Below are positions 45,889-59,100 of a DNA stretch of 64,000 nucleotides, in pieces. Position numbers and translations under genes: made by a program. Origin of the DNA: Plantago major (Eukaryota > Streptophyta > Magnoliopsida > Lamiales > Plantaginaceae); the NCBI GenBank assembly GCA_026545765.1, contig JAIFAC010000178.1:62001-126000 (forward strand), read 5' to 3'. A model generated the notes under the pieces. It was not told where the DNA came from. It saw only the letters and a list, made by a program, of their open reading frames with translations, and searched no databases. How positions within the stretch are numbered: the stretch's first letter is position 1; each line of letters begins with the position of its first letter.

Positions 45889-47635
45889 TGTTGGTGCGAG
45901 ATAACGGCAAAGTAAAAAGGCGGGGGGGTGAATAGTCTTTTAAAACTTTTGTCGATAACAACTATTTCTCGATATACGAATAGATATCGATACTTAAAAT
46001 CGAGCGGAAGACTTAATAAAGATAAGTCGAAGCTTAGTTAATGTGTGTGTGTGTGTTGCTGAAGAGTAAATACAGAACGGTAAATAACACAGCAAGTATA
46101 GTGGTATCTGGAGGTGGCGTAATCCTCCAACTAATCCACTTCGGTCTATCAGAGACCTAGAATCCACTAGAACAGATAATTGAGTTCTCCTTACAATAAT
46201 CCTATTCTAAGATTCTTAACAATTGGTTCCCAACCAAATGTTCCCCCCTGAGTTGTTCCCCGGCTTTCACAGCCAAGTACTTCCTGTACTCAGAAACATT
46301 TGAGTTATTCCCTAGCTTCCCAAGCTAAGTACTTCCTATACTCAATAACCTTGGAGTTATTCCTTAGCTTCTCAAATCAAGTACTTCCTATACTCAGGTA
46401 ACCTTGGAGTTATTCCCTGATTTTTCAAACTAAGTACTTCCTGTAACCTTTGAGTTGTCAGATGAGCTTCTTTAATAACTTATTCAGTTATTCAGAGAGC
46501 TCTGTGAATCAAGGTACTTAATACACTTTACAGCGTATGGTATCTTGTTCGATTTTACTGACCCAAGTCTTATGATATTTGTTCAAGAGAATGAATCTCA
46601 GATAGTTGATCTTTTGATTCAACTCCTTCACAGATAGCTTTGCTTGTTTAGGATCAGGACACTTAGAACTTCAGTGTTACTCAAGATCAAAAGCTTTGGT
46701 TGCAACAGAAAGCTTTGTGAGTAAGTAAGTTGCTTTGAGAGAGTAAGACGTTCAGCGTTTGTATGCAGTTCAAGGTGTGTCTGTCTAAGGTTCTGTGTGT
46801 GTTCTCTCAAGCAGTCTAAGTGTTGATATTTATAGATGAATTTGAGTGCCGTTTGAATAGTATCTGTTAGGCTCAAATTCAAACTATCGATATCTGTGTA
46901 TAGTACTGTAGCAGGTTTTGTCTTCTTCTCAGAAGCTCTCGTTGCTTTTATTCAGACATCTCTGTCCGTGCATTAAATGCATTGTACTATACTTTTGTCC
47001 TGTAGTGTCAACGGAACTATGCTTTGTATCAGAGACTAGTGTTATCTGATTCTTTGCACGTTCTTATCTTCAATCTTCAGATACCACTTGTATTTATTGA
47101 AACAACTTTGTTTGCAATATAGATTTCTTTTTCAGAAACGTGGTTAAAGCTCAAGGTATCTGAGAATAGATATCTGTGGACACTTTCCTTGTTTTCAGAT
47201 ATGTCTTTTATTTCTCAAATATCTCTTGTGACACAGTTTGTTAGAAACTATTCGTGTCTTCAAGATATCTTAGCCAGATATCTGAACAACAGATTCAGTA
47301 ATCTTGTGCAGTTTTCTTCAAGTCTTCAATGTCGTTGAGCTTTCTGCCTGGATGTCTTCTTCTTGATCTTCTCTTCATAAAATAAAAATTACATTTTGAG
47401 ACCTAACATCCTATACAAGATTAGCTAGACTATCATACTTAGTGGGTTTCCTCTTTTACAATGTTCAAGTGAACCAAGAGTACTAATCACCTTTCTGAGA
47501 CTAAGATAAGTCATCATGTTGCTGATCAAAACTAAACAGATATTCTTTACAAAATATCTAACAAAATTCCTAACAAATTTCTCAAGAAATTTCCCAACAA
47601 ATTTCCAAACAAATTTCTCAACAAATTTCTCAACA
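45889..47635 (-). repeat. 5' LTR of element B
   Basis: 1747 bp. TATA (minus strand) at 46825-46835, hairpin row 46221-46445, 12-bp terminal array 47552-47635. It matches the 3' LTR closely except in the first 150 bp, where CAG and CTG words are replaced. Confidence 0.95.
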
Positions 47636-47640
47636 GTTTT

Positions 47641-50600
47641 TGACCCACTCTCAGTAAGTAAGTTCTAGTTTTATTTATTTATTAAGTGTGTACCGACCTT
47701 TGCCTTTATGGATACCCGTTCCAGAAATGTTTTGCCTTTCTGAGTGTTGCTACTCAGAAACCTTTGCATCACTTCTTATCAACTTGGCTTTCTGAGAACC
47801 TGTTCTCAGAGGCCTACTCACTTATTCAGTCTTTTAGAGATTCAGGACAATTTTTGGTCCTTAAGCTCCATTAATCCAAGATTATGTCTTAAGGTCAAGA
47901 ACTGGCTTTCTTGTAAGGGCTTAGTGAATATATCTACAAGTTGGTCTGTGCCAATCTTGAGTATCTCTATATTGCCTTTCTCAACATGGTCTCTGATGAA
48001 GTGGTGTCTAACATCAATGTGCTTTGTTCTGGCATGGAATTTGGGGTTCAGTGTGATTGCAATAGCACTTGTGTTATCACAGAAAATGGGAGTTTTCTCT
48101 TCATTGAGTCCATAGTCTACGAGTTGTTGTTGAATCCACGAAATTTGTGTTGCACAACAACCGGCAACAATATATTCACCTCTGTGGTAGAAGTTGCAAT
48201 TGAGTTTTGTTTCTTGCTAAACCATGAGATAAGTCTAGTTCCCAGTAACTGACAAGTTTCTGAGGTACTTTTCCTATCAAGCATTGATCCAGCATAATCG
48301 ACATCGAGTAACCATTGAACTCAATCCACTTTCTTTAGGATACCACAAACCTACATCTCTACCTTTCACATACCTTAATATTTTCATAACAATGTTGTAG
48401 TGTGATTGCATTGGATTTGTTTGAAATCTAGCACACTCATTGCATATTGAATATCGAGCCTTGCGATGAGTAAAGTAGTGAACTATGAATTTCCTATACT
48501 TGTGTTCATCAACACTCTTATCGATTGATATAGGTCATCTTGGTTCCTATGCTCATAGGTATCTTAGCATTCTTTTCAGAAGGCTTAAGATTGAACTTTG
48601 TGAGCATGTCTTTTGCATACTTTGTCTGACTAATGAATATTCCATCATTGAGTTGCTTGACTTGCAATCCTAGGAAATAGTTCAATTCTCCCATCATGCT
48701 CATCTCAAACTTACTTTTCATGAGATTTGCAAAGTCATCACAAAGTTGCTTGTCCTTAGATCCAAATATGATGTCATCAACATATACTTGAACTAAGAGT
48801 AGTTTCCCATCATGGTTTAAAGTAAATAGAGTTTTATCAACTTCACCTTTCTTGAAACCACTTTCCGGAAAATTTGGTCAAAGTGTCATACCATGCTCTT
48901 GGAGCCTGTTTCAGTCCATAAAGAGCTTTCTGTAGCTTATAGACCATTCTACTTTCTGAGGAAACTTCAAAACCAGGTGGTTGTTCAACATAGACTTCCT
49001 CAGCAAGTTCACCATTCAAGAATGCACTTTTGACATTCATCTGATAAACTTTAAAGTCTTTATGAGCTACAAAGGCTAGAAAGTGTCTTATTGCATCCAA
49101 TCTGGCAACAGGTGCATATGACTCATCAAAATCTAAACCTTCATTACGGGTGAATCCTTGGCAACCAACCTTGCTTTGTTTACGGTTATTTCACGATTCA
49201 TTCATCTTGTTTACGAAAACCCACTTAGTTCCAATCAGATATTCCTTCTACAAATGGAACTAGTTTCCGGACTTTGTTTCTTTCAATGATCGACTCATCT
49301 TGCATTGCGAGATCCGATCTTGGTCTCTTAATGCTTCTTCTATAGTTTTGGTTCAATGTTTGAGATAAAACATCGAAAGAGAGAATTAGCATTTTCATAT
49401 TGCTCTCGTAGTCCTAACACCTTGATTGATTGGTCGATTACATCTTTTGCGGGATGATCCTTGATCCATCTCATCATGGGTCTAGGCTAGTAGGGTCAAC
49501 ATCTATGTGATCTGAATGTGAATCACTATGATTATGACTTGATACTTCTTGATGTCTGACATTTTGCACCTCGGAAGGCGGTGAATCGACACTTTTCGAT
49601 GTGAGAGCTTTACAGGACATGCACCGGAGAGGTCATTTCGAATTAGCTCTCTGATGAACATCTTCAGTTTTCATTTCTGGAATTCTAATAGGAAATTCTT
49701 CATAATGTCTGAGAATCATCTGTTTGTTACTAGGCATTTCATGCTTTTCTTCGTCAGAGTCATCCTCCCTTTCCACAATGATGTTTTTCCTTTACGAGTT
49801 CCTCTTGAATCCTTTATCATTAGTTCCTTGAACCTTTACGAGAGTTCATCGGCAAGGGGTGTTCTTGCTTCCTTCATAGAATCTGACATGGCGATTCTTC
49901 AATCTTCTTTGTTCTTTTATTGTAAACTCTGTATTCTTTGCTATTCATATAATAACCAAGAAACACACCTTCATCTTCCTTTGGTTGAAATGTCCTTTGA
50001 TACTCTTTTCCATTGTTAAGAACAAAACATCTACAACCAAATACTTTTAGATGTTTGATATTAGAATCTACCAACCAAGAGTTCATAAGGGGTCTTGTCA
50101 TGGTGTTTGTTTATCAAACATTTGTTACGAGTGTAGCATCTTTGTGTTTACCTTCAACCCAATAAACTTCACTTATCTCGATTAATAGCATTGTCCTTCT
50201 TGCTTCTTTAAGTGTTTATTTTTCCTTTCTAACACCATTTTGTATACCTTTCTTTGGTACAAAACTCCTTAATGTCTTGGTTGACAAACTCGGTACCATG
50301 ATCTTACGATTTGAGATACCTTGTCATTTTCATGACTTCAAGCTTATTCACAAGTTTGGTATCTCCACCCTTGCATCGATTTGTGCTTCATAACGACAAC
50401 CCAGAGAATCTTGAGAAGTCATCTACAACAACAAGACCATACTTCTTTCTGCATAACTAGTTAGATGATTCAAAAGATCCATGTGTAATAGTTGCGTTGG
50501 TCTACTAGAGTGTCGATTTTGGACTTGAAAGAGATTTTAGATTGTTTCCCCCGTCGGCGAGCAGATACCATCCTTTACGAAAGATGTTTTGGGAAGGCCG

Positions 50601-53548
50601 ACCACTAACTCTTTCTTGGCAAATTTGTTGAGTTTTGAAATTCAAGTGACTCATTCTTTTGTGCCATAACGGTGCTCTTACATGTGACCTAATTGACTCA
50701 CAATGAGACATTCTTGATTGTGGCGGATGCCCGATCGGCAACATAAAGGCGCCTTTCCGCGAGCAACCAAGGCTATGCTTTGACTCATTGTCTATAAGTT
50801 TGCAATACTTTGCTTTGAATTTCCACGATAAATCCCTTATGCATAGCGGCTCATGCTAAATAGATTATATTTCAAACCCTTAACATGTAATGTCGTCGGT
50901 GATAGTTAATGATCCTAATTTGGCGTTGCCAAATCCGGAGAGGATTTAATTCTCCTCGACAAATCGTCGATGTACGGTCCATTGTTGCAAGTTTTGTAGT
51001 TGACAGTTGCATTGTCTCTGTCATGTGCTTTCGCATCCACTATCAAATAGCCATTGAGCCTTAGTCGAGGCATTACGCACAAAGCAGAAGCAGGAGTTAG
51101 GTTCTTGCTTGAAGATAGAACCATTTAGACTAAACATTCTTCGATAGGAATCCACATTTAGTGAATTTCTTGGGAGTTTGTTTTTATCTAACTTGATCGA
51201 AGGAGATGCAATAAAATCGGTAATTTTGATCTCAATTTTCCTTCTTGTGGTGTTTCTAGGTGTTCCTTTTGGTGCTTTACGGACCACAGGTTTACGGGAT
51301 TGCTTTTAACAAACTTAGCCTTCGGCGAGTTCCTTCTAGCTCTCGTATTCGAGTTTTCGGTGGCTTGAGATTTCTTCCACTTGTCTATTCCTACATGCAA
51401 TATCGACCTTGCGCCATTGTTCTTGTCCTTCCTTATATTGTTGCGAAGAACTTTTCAATAGCATGATAGCGATGCCATTTCGAACACCTTTGGCTTTACG
51501 AATCGTTCTTGAAGCCTTACTAGTTTCTGCACCATCTTTATTTTCATAAAAAGTCTGATGAAATTTGCCTATTCAACAATTCTTCCTTTCCTAGTAATGT
51601 AGCAATGTGGATGGTTACATATGCGAGGGTTATGTTTCTTTTGAAACCTTATCCGCAAGTTTCTTGTGAACTTGTTGTTCTTTCAAAGGCTGGGTTGCTA
51701 CTCCTTTTCCTTTGTCAACTACCCTAGCTTTCTGACCAATGCTATAGGTGGTTGAAGAACCATTCTGTTGACTTTTTACAAAGGTCAACCTTTCATCACT
51801 CTTCTTCAGAGGAGATGAATTACTCGATTGTTCATCAAGTCCAAGTCCACCATTCTCAGAGGGATCTCTCTGATAGGATTGAACCTCAGTGAGAGTGTCA
51901 CTATCCTTTGCTTAAGATTGGAAGGATAGCTCTTTCTTTCTGAGTTATTCATTCTCATAAAGCAGCTTCATCATTTTCTTAGTAAGTTCATCCAAGGCTA
52001 GTTTGTGAGAATTTTTATTCTCAGATATCTGAGATTTCAGAAAGGCTATTTCAGCATTCTTGTTCTCAGATACTCTGGTTAGCTCAGAAACCTCTTTCCT
52101 CTAGAATTCTGGTTTTGGATTGTGCTTCCAAAAATTCTTTCTCATAACGATCCAATTCACTCTTGACCAACTCCAGATCCTTAATTCCATCATCACTCTC
52201 ATAGTACAGAAATTGTGAATTGTTAGTTATCTCATCAGCCATAAGACACATTTCAATGTTGGAGATGTCTGGACCAGCAATCTCAGCAACTCCACACATT
52301 TCTTTCTTATTAAGGCCGAAGTCAATTACATCGTGGGTGATTCCACACAATTCTGGTGATGGTAGGTTTGAGTCATCTGAATCTCCATTTTCAGAATATG
52401 TCTCAAAGTCTAGAGCATCAAGTTGAATTTGAATCTTCTTCCTTTCTTCAGTCAGTAAGGCCCTTTGATTTCTCTTGAAATTTCTTATGTCCTTCTTGTC
52501 ACCTGTCTTGAGCTTGTTTAAAGTAGGACAATCTCTCTTGAAGTGACCAGGCTTTTGACAATAGAAGCAGATATCATTTCCTATTTCTGCAGCTTCAGTA
52601 CTAACACCTTTCTGAATGGGGGTGTTCAGAGAGTTGTTCACTTGTATGTTCTTGTCTTGATGATAGTTTGGGCGAAGATGCTTTTGACTTTTCTTTAGCT
52701 TTTCTTCTCTCAATCTCTTGACTTACAAATTTCTTCATGTGTCTTCTTTGCAAGAGCATTTTCTTGGATGCTTCTTTGGTATCCTTCTTTTCGGAAGTAC
52801 CTTGAGAAACTAGAGCAACACTTTGCAACTTTTAATTTGTTTGTTCTCTGAGTTGTCTCATAGTCTCTGATGCAAGATGAAGAGCTCTCTTTGGAGTAAT
52901 ATTTGGCATCCCTTGATTGAAATAAAGAACTTAGTGTGTTCCCGGTTGTGATTGAGACTTGACAATAGTCTTAATCTTTTACATTTGGGAGTATCTATTC
53001 TTTCACCAAGTGCAGCCATATCACTCATAAGTAGTAAATCGAAATCAAGTTCTTCGAGTTTGTGGGACCTTGTTTGAAGTTTTGGAACTTGATTTAAGAA
53101 CTTTGAACTTGTTTTCTTTGGTTTTCTCGATTAAACCTGATTTCTTCAATCAATTGCCAGGCAACTTTCGTCGTTTTAGCACCCCACAGTTTACACTGTA
53201 TATGCTCTGGTGTCGATCTGATGATTATATTACGAGCTTGACCATCCAATCTGTGTCTCTTGGCATCTTCAGATGTCCAGAGCTCTCTTGGCTTGTCTTC
53301 ATATAAAATGCTTCCACGAGCAACATGACCACTATCACTAGCAGCCATGTCCTCGCTTCCATCTTCCTTGTCTGAGGCTTTTCTTCCATCAAACACCTCA
53401 GTAACTTGTTTGAGTTGTCTGATTTTGATAGGCCCTTCATGATGACATAGATCATCTCATCACTAATGGCCTCCAGATGGAGCATCATGTTGTTCTTCCA
53501 TTTCTCGTAGTTTTCTTGCTTCAGCACGGGTGCATCACTCAGAGACAT
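47641..53548 (-). pseudogene. gag-pol part of element A
   Basis: Minus strand, from right: gag start near 53548 (MSLSDAPVLKQENYEKWK), CCHC knuckle CFYCQKPGHFKRDC near 52540-52580, coiled-coil tail with a leading acidic stretch (52084-52500), protease with WLFDSGCES near 51025-51050, integrase 49870-50744 (HLKVFGCRCFVLNNGKEYQR), RT 48518-49450 ([34 protein letters not shown]) and RNase H remnants 47880-48450. It is closely related to elements B and D. Broken in many places. Confidence 0.85.
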
Positions 53549-53651
53549 ACCTGCACACTTAACACACAAATTATATAGTCCTCAGAAAGGGACAAAGTTC
53601 CTTCACCTATCTGGGGATATAGGTTCAGTGCAGAAGGCTTGTGAACCTCCT

Positions 53652-53663
53652 GCTCTGATACCA
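53652..53663 (-). promoter_or_regulatory. Primer-binding site of element A
   Basis: TGGTATCAGAGC on the minus strand, two bases from the LTR edge at 53666. Confidence 0.93.
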
Positions 53664-53665
53664 CT

Positions 53666-55063
53666 TGTTGGTCCAGATAACGGCAAAGTAAAAGACTGGG
53701 GGGGTGAATAGTCTTTTAAAACTTTTATCGATAAACAGTTCTCGAAACACGAGGGTTTCGATACTTAAATCGAGCGGAAGACTTTAAGATAGGTAAGTGC
53801 GAAACAATAAGTAAGTGTGTGTGCTTTCTTTGAAATGTAAATCTGAAGGTAAATAACACAACAAGTATAGTGGTATCTGGAGGTGGCGTAATCCTCCAAC
53901 TAATCCACTTCGGTCTTTCTGAGACCTAGAATCACTAGAACAGATAATTGAGTTCACCTTACAATAATCCTTATTCTAAGATTCCTAAACAAATGGTTCC
54001 CAACCAAATGTTCCCCCTGAGTTATTCCCCAGCTCCTAGAGCTAAGTACTTCCTCTACTCAGATAACCTTGGAGTTATTCCCTGATTTCCCAAATCAAGT
54101 ACTTCCTCTACTCCACGTCTTGATGGTGTTGGTATTGTCAGAGAGGCTTCTCGTATAACTTTTCAGTTATGTTTTCAGAGAGCCTAATAGAACAAGACTA
54201 CTTAATACACTTGTTCAGTGGATGGCAGTCTACTCTTTACTGACCCAAGTAATTGGTGTCCGTTCTGGAGAATGATCTTCAGAAATGGTATCTGATTGTT
54301 TAACTCTTTCACAAATAACAATCTCTTGTTAAGGTTCAGGACAACTTAGAACTACTAGTGATTGTTCAAGCAACAGAAAGCTTTCAGAAAGGGTGGTAGA
54401 GTGCTTGAGAGAATACTTTGCTTGATGGTAAGTTTGCAAGTTAGAGCGTTCTAAGGTATGTTCTTCAAGCATTTAAGTGTGTGATATATATAGATAAATT
54501 TGAGAGGCGTTTGAATTGTATCTGTTGTGCTCTCTATCAAATTATATCCGTTTATATCTTGAACTATGTACTCAGAAGTCACTATCTCATTTTGCAGAGA
54601 GGACTACTTTTTGCAGCATTTCTGCCGATGCATTTAATGCATAGTACTGTTCATTGTCCTTTAGTCTCAACGGATACATGAGCCTTTTTGATGGCTTGCA
54701 TGCTCCATACTCATGATGTCATATGTTCAGAATCATATCCCGAAAATAAGTTAATATACTCAAGAAAGGATTCAGGACGTAGTCTTTCGGAGTTAGACTA
54801 AACCTTTGTGTCTTCATAAACCTTGTGCAATCTTCAGTCTTCTAATCTTCAGAAAAGCTCCATTGCTAGGATTGATCTTCATGGTCTTCTTGAAATAAAA
54901 ATTACACTCAGAGGCCTATAATCCTAATAGAAGATTTACTAGACTAATCATACTCGATGATTTCCTCTTTTACAATGTTCAAGTGAACGAGCACTTAATC
55001 ACCTTTACGGCTAAGATAAGAACATGTGATGAGTGATCAAAATACTATGAGATATTCCTAACA
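53666..55063 (-). repeat. 5' LTR of element A
   Basis: 1398 bp, TATA (minus strand) near 54483-54493, hairpins 53993-54116. The first 180 bp are CG-altered relative to the 3' LTR at 24030. Confidence 0.93.
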
Positions 55064-56075
55064 CTCATGTATCCGTTGAAGACTACGGACAAGAAATAAT
55101 GCAGTGCATTAATTGCATCGGCAGAAAAGCCGCTGAAGCACAATCCTCTCTGAGACATGAGACAAGGACTTACAGTACTCATTTCAAGATAAGTATGGGT
55201 GAATTTGAATTGTGTCTAACGGATATCATTCAACAACTCTCAAATTCATCTATATATATCACACACTTAGATCTTTGAAATACACACCTTAGAGCTCTAT
55301 CTTGCAAACTTACCATCAAGCAAAGTATTCTCTCAAGCACTCTACTATCCTTTCTAAAGCTTTACATTGCTTGAAGAATCACTAGTAGTTCTAAGTTGTC
55401 ACGAACCTTAACAAGAGATTGTTATTCGTGAAAGAGTTGAACTATCGGATACCCTTTAAGATCATTCTCGAGCGGACATCAATTACTCATTCGATAAAGC
55501 GGTATCATCCATTTGAACAAGTGTATTAAGTAGTCTTGTTCTATTAGGCTCTCTGAAAACATAAGCGAAATGTTATCTGAGCGTCTCGACAAACCTTATA
55601 ACTTGACACCATCGGCGTGGAGTAGAGGAAGTACTTGATTTGGGAAATCGAGAATAACTCAAGGTTATCTGAGTAGAGGAAGTACTTAGCTCTAGAAGCT
55701 GGGGAATAACTCAGGGGGAACATTTAGTTGGGAACCATTTGTTTAGGAATCTTAGAATAGGATTATTGTAAGGTGAACTCAATTATCTGTTCTAGTGAAT
55801 TCTAGGTCTCAGAAAGACCGAAGTTGATTAGTTGAAGGATTCATACCTCAGATACCACTATACTTGCGATGTCATTTACCTTTCTGTATTTACATTTCAA
55901 AAGCACACACATACTTATTGTTTACGCACTTACCTATCTTAAAGTCTTCCAGCTCTGAATTTAAGTATCGAAACCCCGGGTTTACGAAGCTGTGTTTATC
56001 GACAAAATTTTTAAAAGACTATTCACCCCCCCCCCCCCCCTCTAGTCTTTTACTTTGCCGTTATCTGGACCAACA
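55064..56075 (+). repeat. 5' LTR of element D, second part
   Basis: Starts with the right CTCAT copy (55064-55068) and continues where 24029 left off. It holds a TATA box at 55250-55260, hairpins at about 55617-55740 and a C15 tract ending at 56040, and ends CCAACA. Confidence 0.92.
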
Positions 56076-56077
56076 AG

Positions 56078-56089
56078 TGGTATCAGATC
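56078..56089 (+). promoter_or_regulatory. Primer-binding site of element D
   Basis: A TGGTATCAG-type tRNA-iMet site two bases after the LTR end, in plus orientation. Confidence 0.88.
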
Positions 56090-56191
56090 AGGAGGTTCAC
56101 AAGCCTTCTGAAATAAACCTAGATCCCCAGATAGGTGAAGGAACTTTGTCCCTTTCCGAGGACTATATAATTTGTGTGTTAAGTGTGCGGT

Positions 56192-59100
56192 ATGTCTCGA
56201 GTGATGCACCCGCGAAGAAAACTACGAAATGGAAGAACAACATGATGCTCCATCTGAGGCCATTAGTGACGAGATGATCTATGTCATCAATGAAGGGCCT
56301 ATCAAAATCGAACAACTCGAACAAGTTCTTGAGGTGTCGATGGATGAAAATCCTCGAACAAGGAAGATGGAAGCGAGGATGCGGGCTAGTGATAATGGTC
56401 GTGTTGCTCGTGGAAGCTTTATGTATGAAGACAAGCGAAGGCTCTGGACATGAAGATGCGAGAACCGATTGGATGGTCAAGCTCGTAATATCATCATCGG
56501 ATCGACTCACGAGCACATACGATTATAAGCTGTGGGGTGCTAAAAGCGAGTTGCACAGCGATTGATTGAAGAAATGCGTGCGGGCCCGAAAACGAGGAAA
56601 ACAAGTTGAAGTTCTTAAATTGAAGTTCCAAAACTTCAAGAAGGTCCCAACGAAACTCTGGAAGAACTTGATTTGGTTTACTACTCTTATGAGTGATATG
56701 GCTGAACTTGGTGAAAGCAGGATACTCTAGCGGAAAGATTAAGACTATTGTCGAAGTCTCAATCCTGTTGGGAGCACACTAAGTTCTTTTATTTCAACGA
56801 GGATGCAAATATCACTCGGTGGAGCTCTTCTCTCATCTTGCTCTGTAGACTATGAGACAACTCGAGAGAACAAGCAATTTGAAAAGTTGCAAAGTGTTGC
56901 TCTAGTTTCTCAAGGTACTTTTGAAAAGAAGGATACCAAAGATGCATCGAAGAAAATGCTCTTGCGATAAGACACATGAAGAAATTTGTAAGTCGAGATT
57001 GAGAGAAGAAAAGCTAAAGAAAAATGAAAAAGCATCTTGGCCCCAAACTATCATCGATCTGAGAACATACAAGTGAACAACTCTCTAAACACCCCATTCG
57101 AAAGGTGTTAATCTTGAAGGCTGCGAAATAGGAAATGATATACCTTCTATTCAAAACTAGTCACTTCAGAGAGATTGTCACCTTTAAACAAGCTCAAGGC
57201 GGTGACAAGAAGGGAAGAAATTTCAAGAGAAATCAAAGGGCCTTCTTGGTGAAGAAAGGAAGAAGATTCAAATTCAACTTGATGCTCTAGACATTGAGAC
57301 AGTTACGAAGATGGAGATTAGGATGACTCAAACCTACCACCGAATTGTGTGGAATCACCCACGATGTAATCGACTTGACCTTAAGAAGAATGAAATGTGT
57401 GGAGTTCTTTGAGATTCTTTGGTCGGACATCTCAACATTGAAATATGTCTTATGGTGATGAGGTAACTAACAATTCACAATTTACGTACTATGAGTGATG
57501 ATGGAATTGAGGATGGAGTTGGTCGAGTGAATTGGATCGTTATGAAAGAATTTACGGAAGCACATTCCAAAACGAATTCTAGAGGAAAGCAAAGAAACTC
57601 TTGAAAAAGAGGTTTACGAGCTAACGATATCGAGAACAAGAGCGCTAAAATAGCCTTTCTAAAGCTCGGATATCAGAATGAAAATTCTCACAAACTAGCC
57701 TTGGATGAACTTAATAAGAAAATGATGAAGGCTTTACGAGAATGAAGAACTTCGAGAAGAAGAGCTATCCTTCAATCTTATGCAAAGGCTAGTGACACTC
57801 TCAACGAGGTTCAATCTATCGAGAGATTCCTCGAGAAAGGTGGACTTGGACTTGATGAACAATCAGTAGTTCATCTCCTCGAAGAAGAGTGATGAAAGGT
57901 TGACCTTTGTAAAAAGTCAACAGAATGATTCTTCAACCACCTATAGCATTGGTTGGAAAGCTAGGGTAGTTGACAAAGGAAAGGAGTTGCAACCCGACCT
58001 TTGAAAGAACAACAAGTTCACAAGAAACATGTGGATAAGGTTTACGAAAGAAACCTGACCTGGATATCTGACCATCCACATTCTTTGCATTACGAAGAAG
58101 GGAAGAATTCTTGGAATAGGCAAATTCTCTCTTGAACCATTTATGAAAATAAAGATGGTGCATAAACTAGTAAGGCTTACGAAGGCGCATTGAGAAAGCG
58201 AAGGTGTTGAAATGGCATTGGCTATCGTGCTATTGGAAAGGTCATACGCAATATAAGGAAGGACAAGAACAATGGCAAAGTGATATTACGCGTAGCAATG
58301 AGCGAAGTGGAAGAAATCTCAACCCATTGAAAAGCTGAATGCGAGCTAGAACACGGCGGAAAGGCTAAGTTCTTTGAAAAGCAACCCGAAACCGAGTCGA
58401 AAGCACAAAGGAACACTAGAAACACCCCGAAGGAAGATTGAGATCAAAATTCATTTTATTGCATCTCCTTGATCAAGTTAGACAAAAACAAACTCCCAAG
58501 AAATTCATTAAAATGTGGATTCCTCGGAAGAATGTTTAGTCTAAGTGGTTCTATCTTTGAAGAACACAACTCTGTTTCATGTTTTGTGCGAGCGCCTCTT
58601 GGACTAAGGCTCGATGGCTGTTGATAGTGGATCGGAAAGCACATGACGGAGATAAAGCAAATAGTCACTACAAAGCTTGCAACCTTTGGACCATACATCA
58701 GTTCTTTGGAGGAGAATTAAATCCCTCTCAGGATCGCAGCGTCAAATTAGGATCATTAACAATCCTTTGGCGTATTACATGTTAAGGTTTGAAATATAAT
58801 CTATTTAGTATGAGCAGGTTTGCGACAAAGTTCTTTGTGAAATTCAAAGCAAAGTATTGCAAACTTATAGATGATGAGTCAAGCGAGGTCTTGGTTGCTC
58901 GGCGGAAAGGTAGTCTTTATGTTGCCGATTGGGCATCTCACAAGCGAAGAATGTCTCATGGTGAGTCAATCGGTCACCTGAGAAGAACCTTTGGTTATGG
59001 CACAAAAGAATGAGTCACTTGAATTTCAAAACTACGAACAAACTTGCGAAAGATTTAGTGGTTGGTCTTCCCAAAACATCTTTCGAGAAAGGATGGTATA

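Larger units (their letters stand above)
31727..47635 (-). mobile_element. Element B: SIRE/Maximus Copia inserted in element A
   Basis: LTRs at 31727-33510 (3') and 45889-47635 (5') enclose, on the minus strand, the primer-binding site, gag, protease, integrase, reverse transcriptase, RNase H and the accessory module. Perfect GTTTT duplications lie at 31722-31726 and 47636-47640, and removing B rejoins sequence that is continuous in element D. Total length is 15.9 kb, long for a Copia element but usual for SIRE types. LTRs differ by about 1-2% outside the altered patch at 45889-46045, so B is the youngest. The coding part has roughly ten interruptions, mostly in the patches described under findings. 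Confidence 0.95.
24030..55063 (-). mobile_element. Element A: SIRE/Maximus Copia inserted in D's LTR
   Basis: Its 3' LTR is at 24030-25439 and its 5' LTR at 53666-55063, with perfect CTCAT duplications at 24025-24029 and 55064-55068. Between them, read on the minus strand, come the primer-binding site, gag, protease, integrase, reverse transcriptase, RNase H (47880-53548) and the accessory module (25518-31376). Element B splits it at 31726/47636. Without B it is about 15.1 kb. It is broken in many places. The LTR pair differ by a few percent in the parts compared, more than the B pair. Confidence 0.93.
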
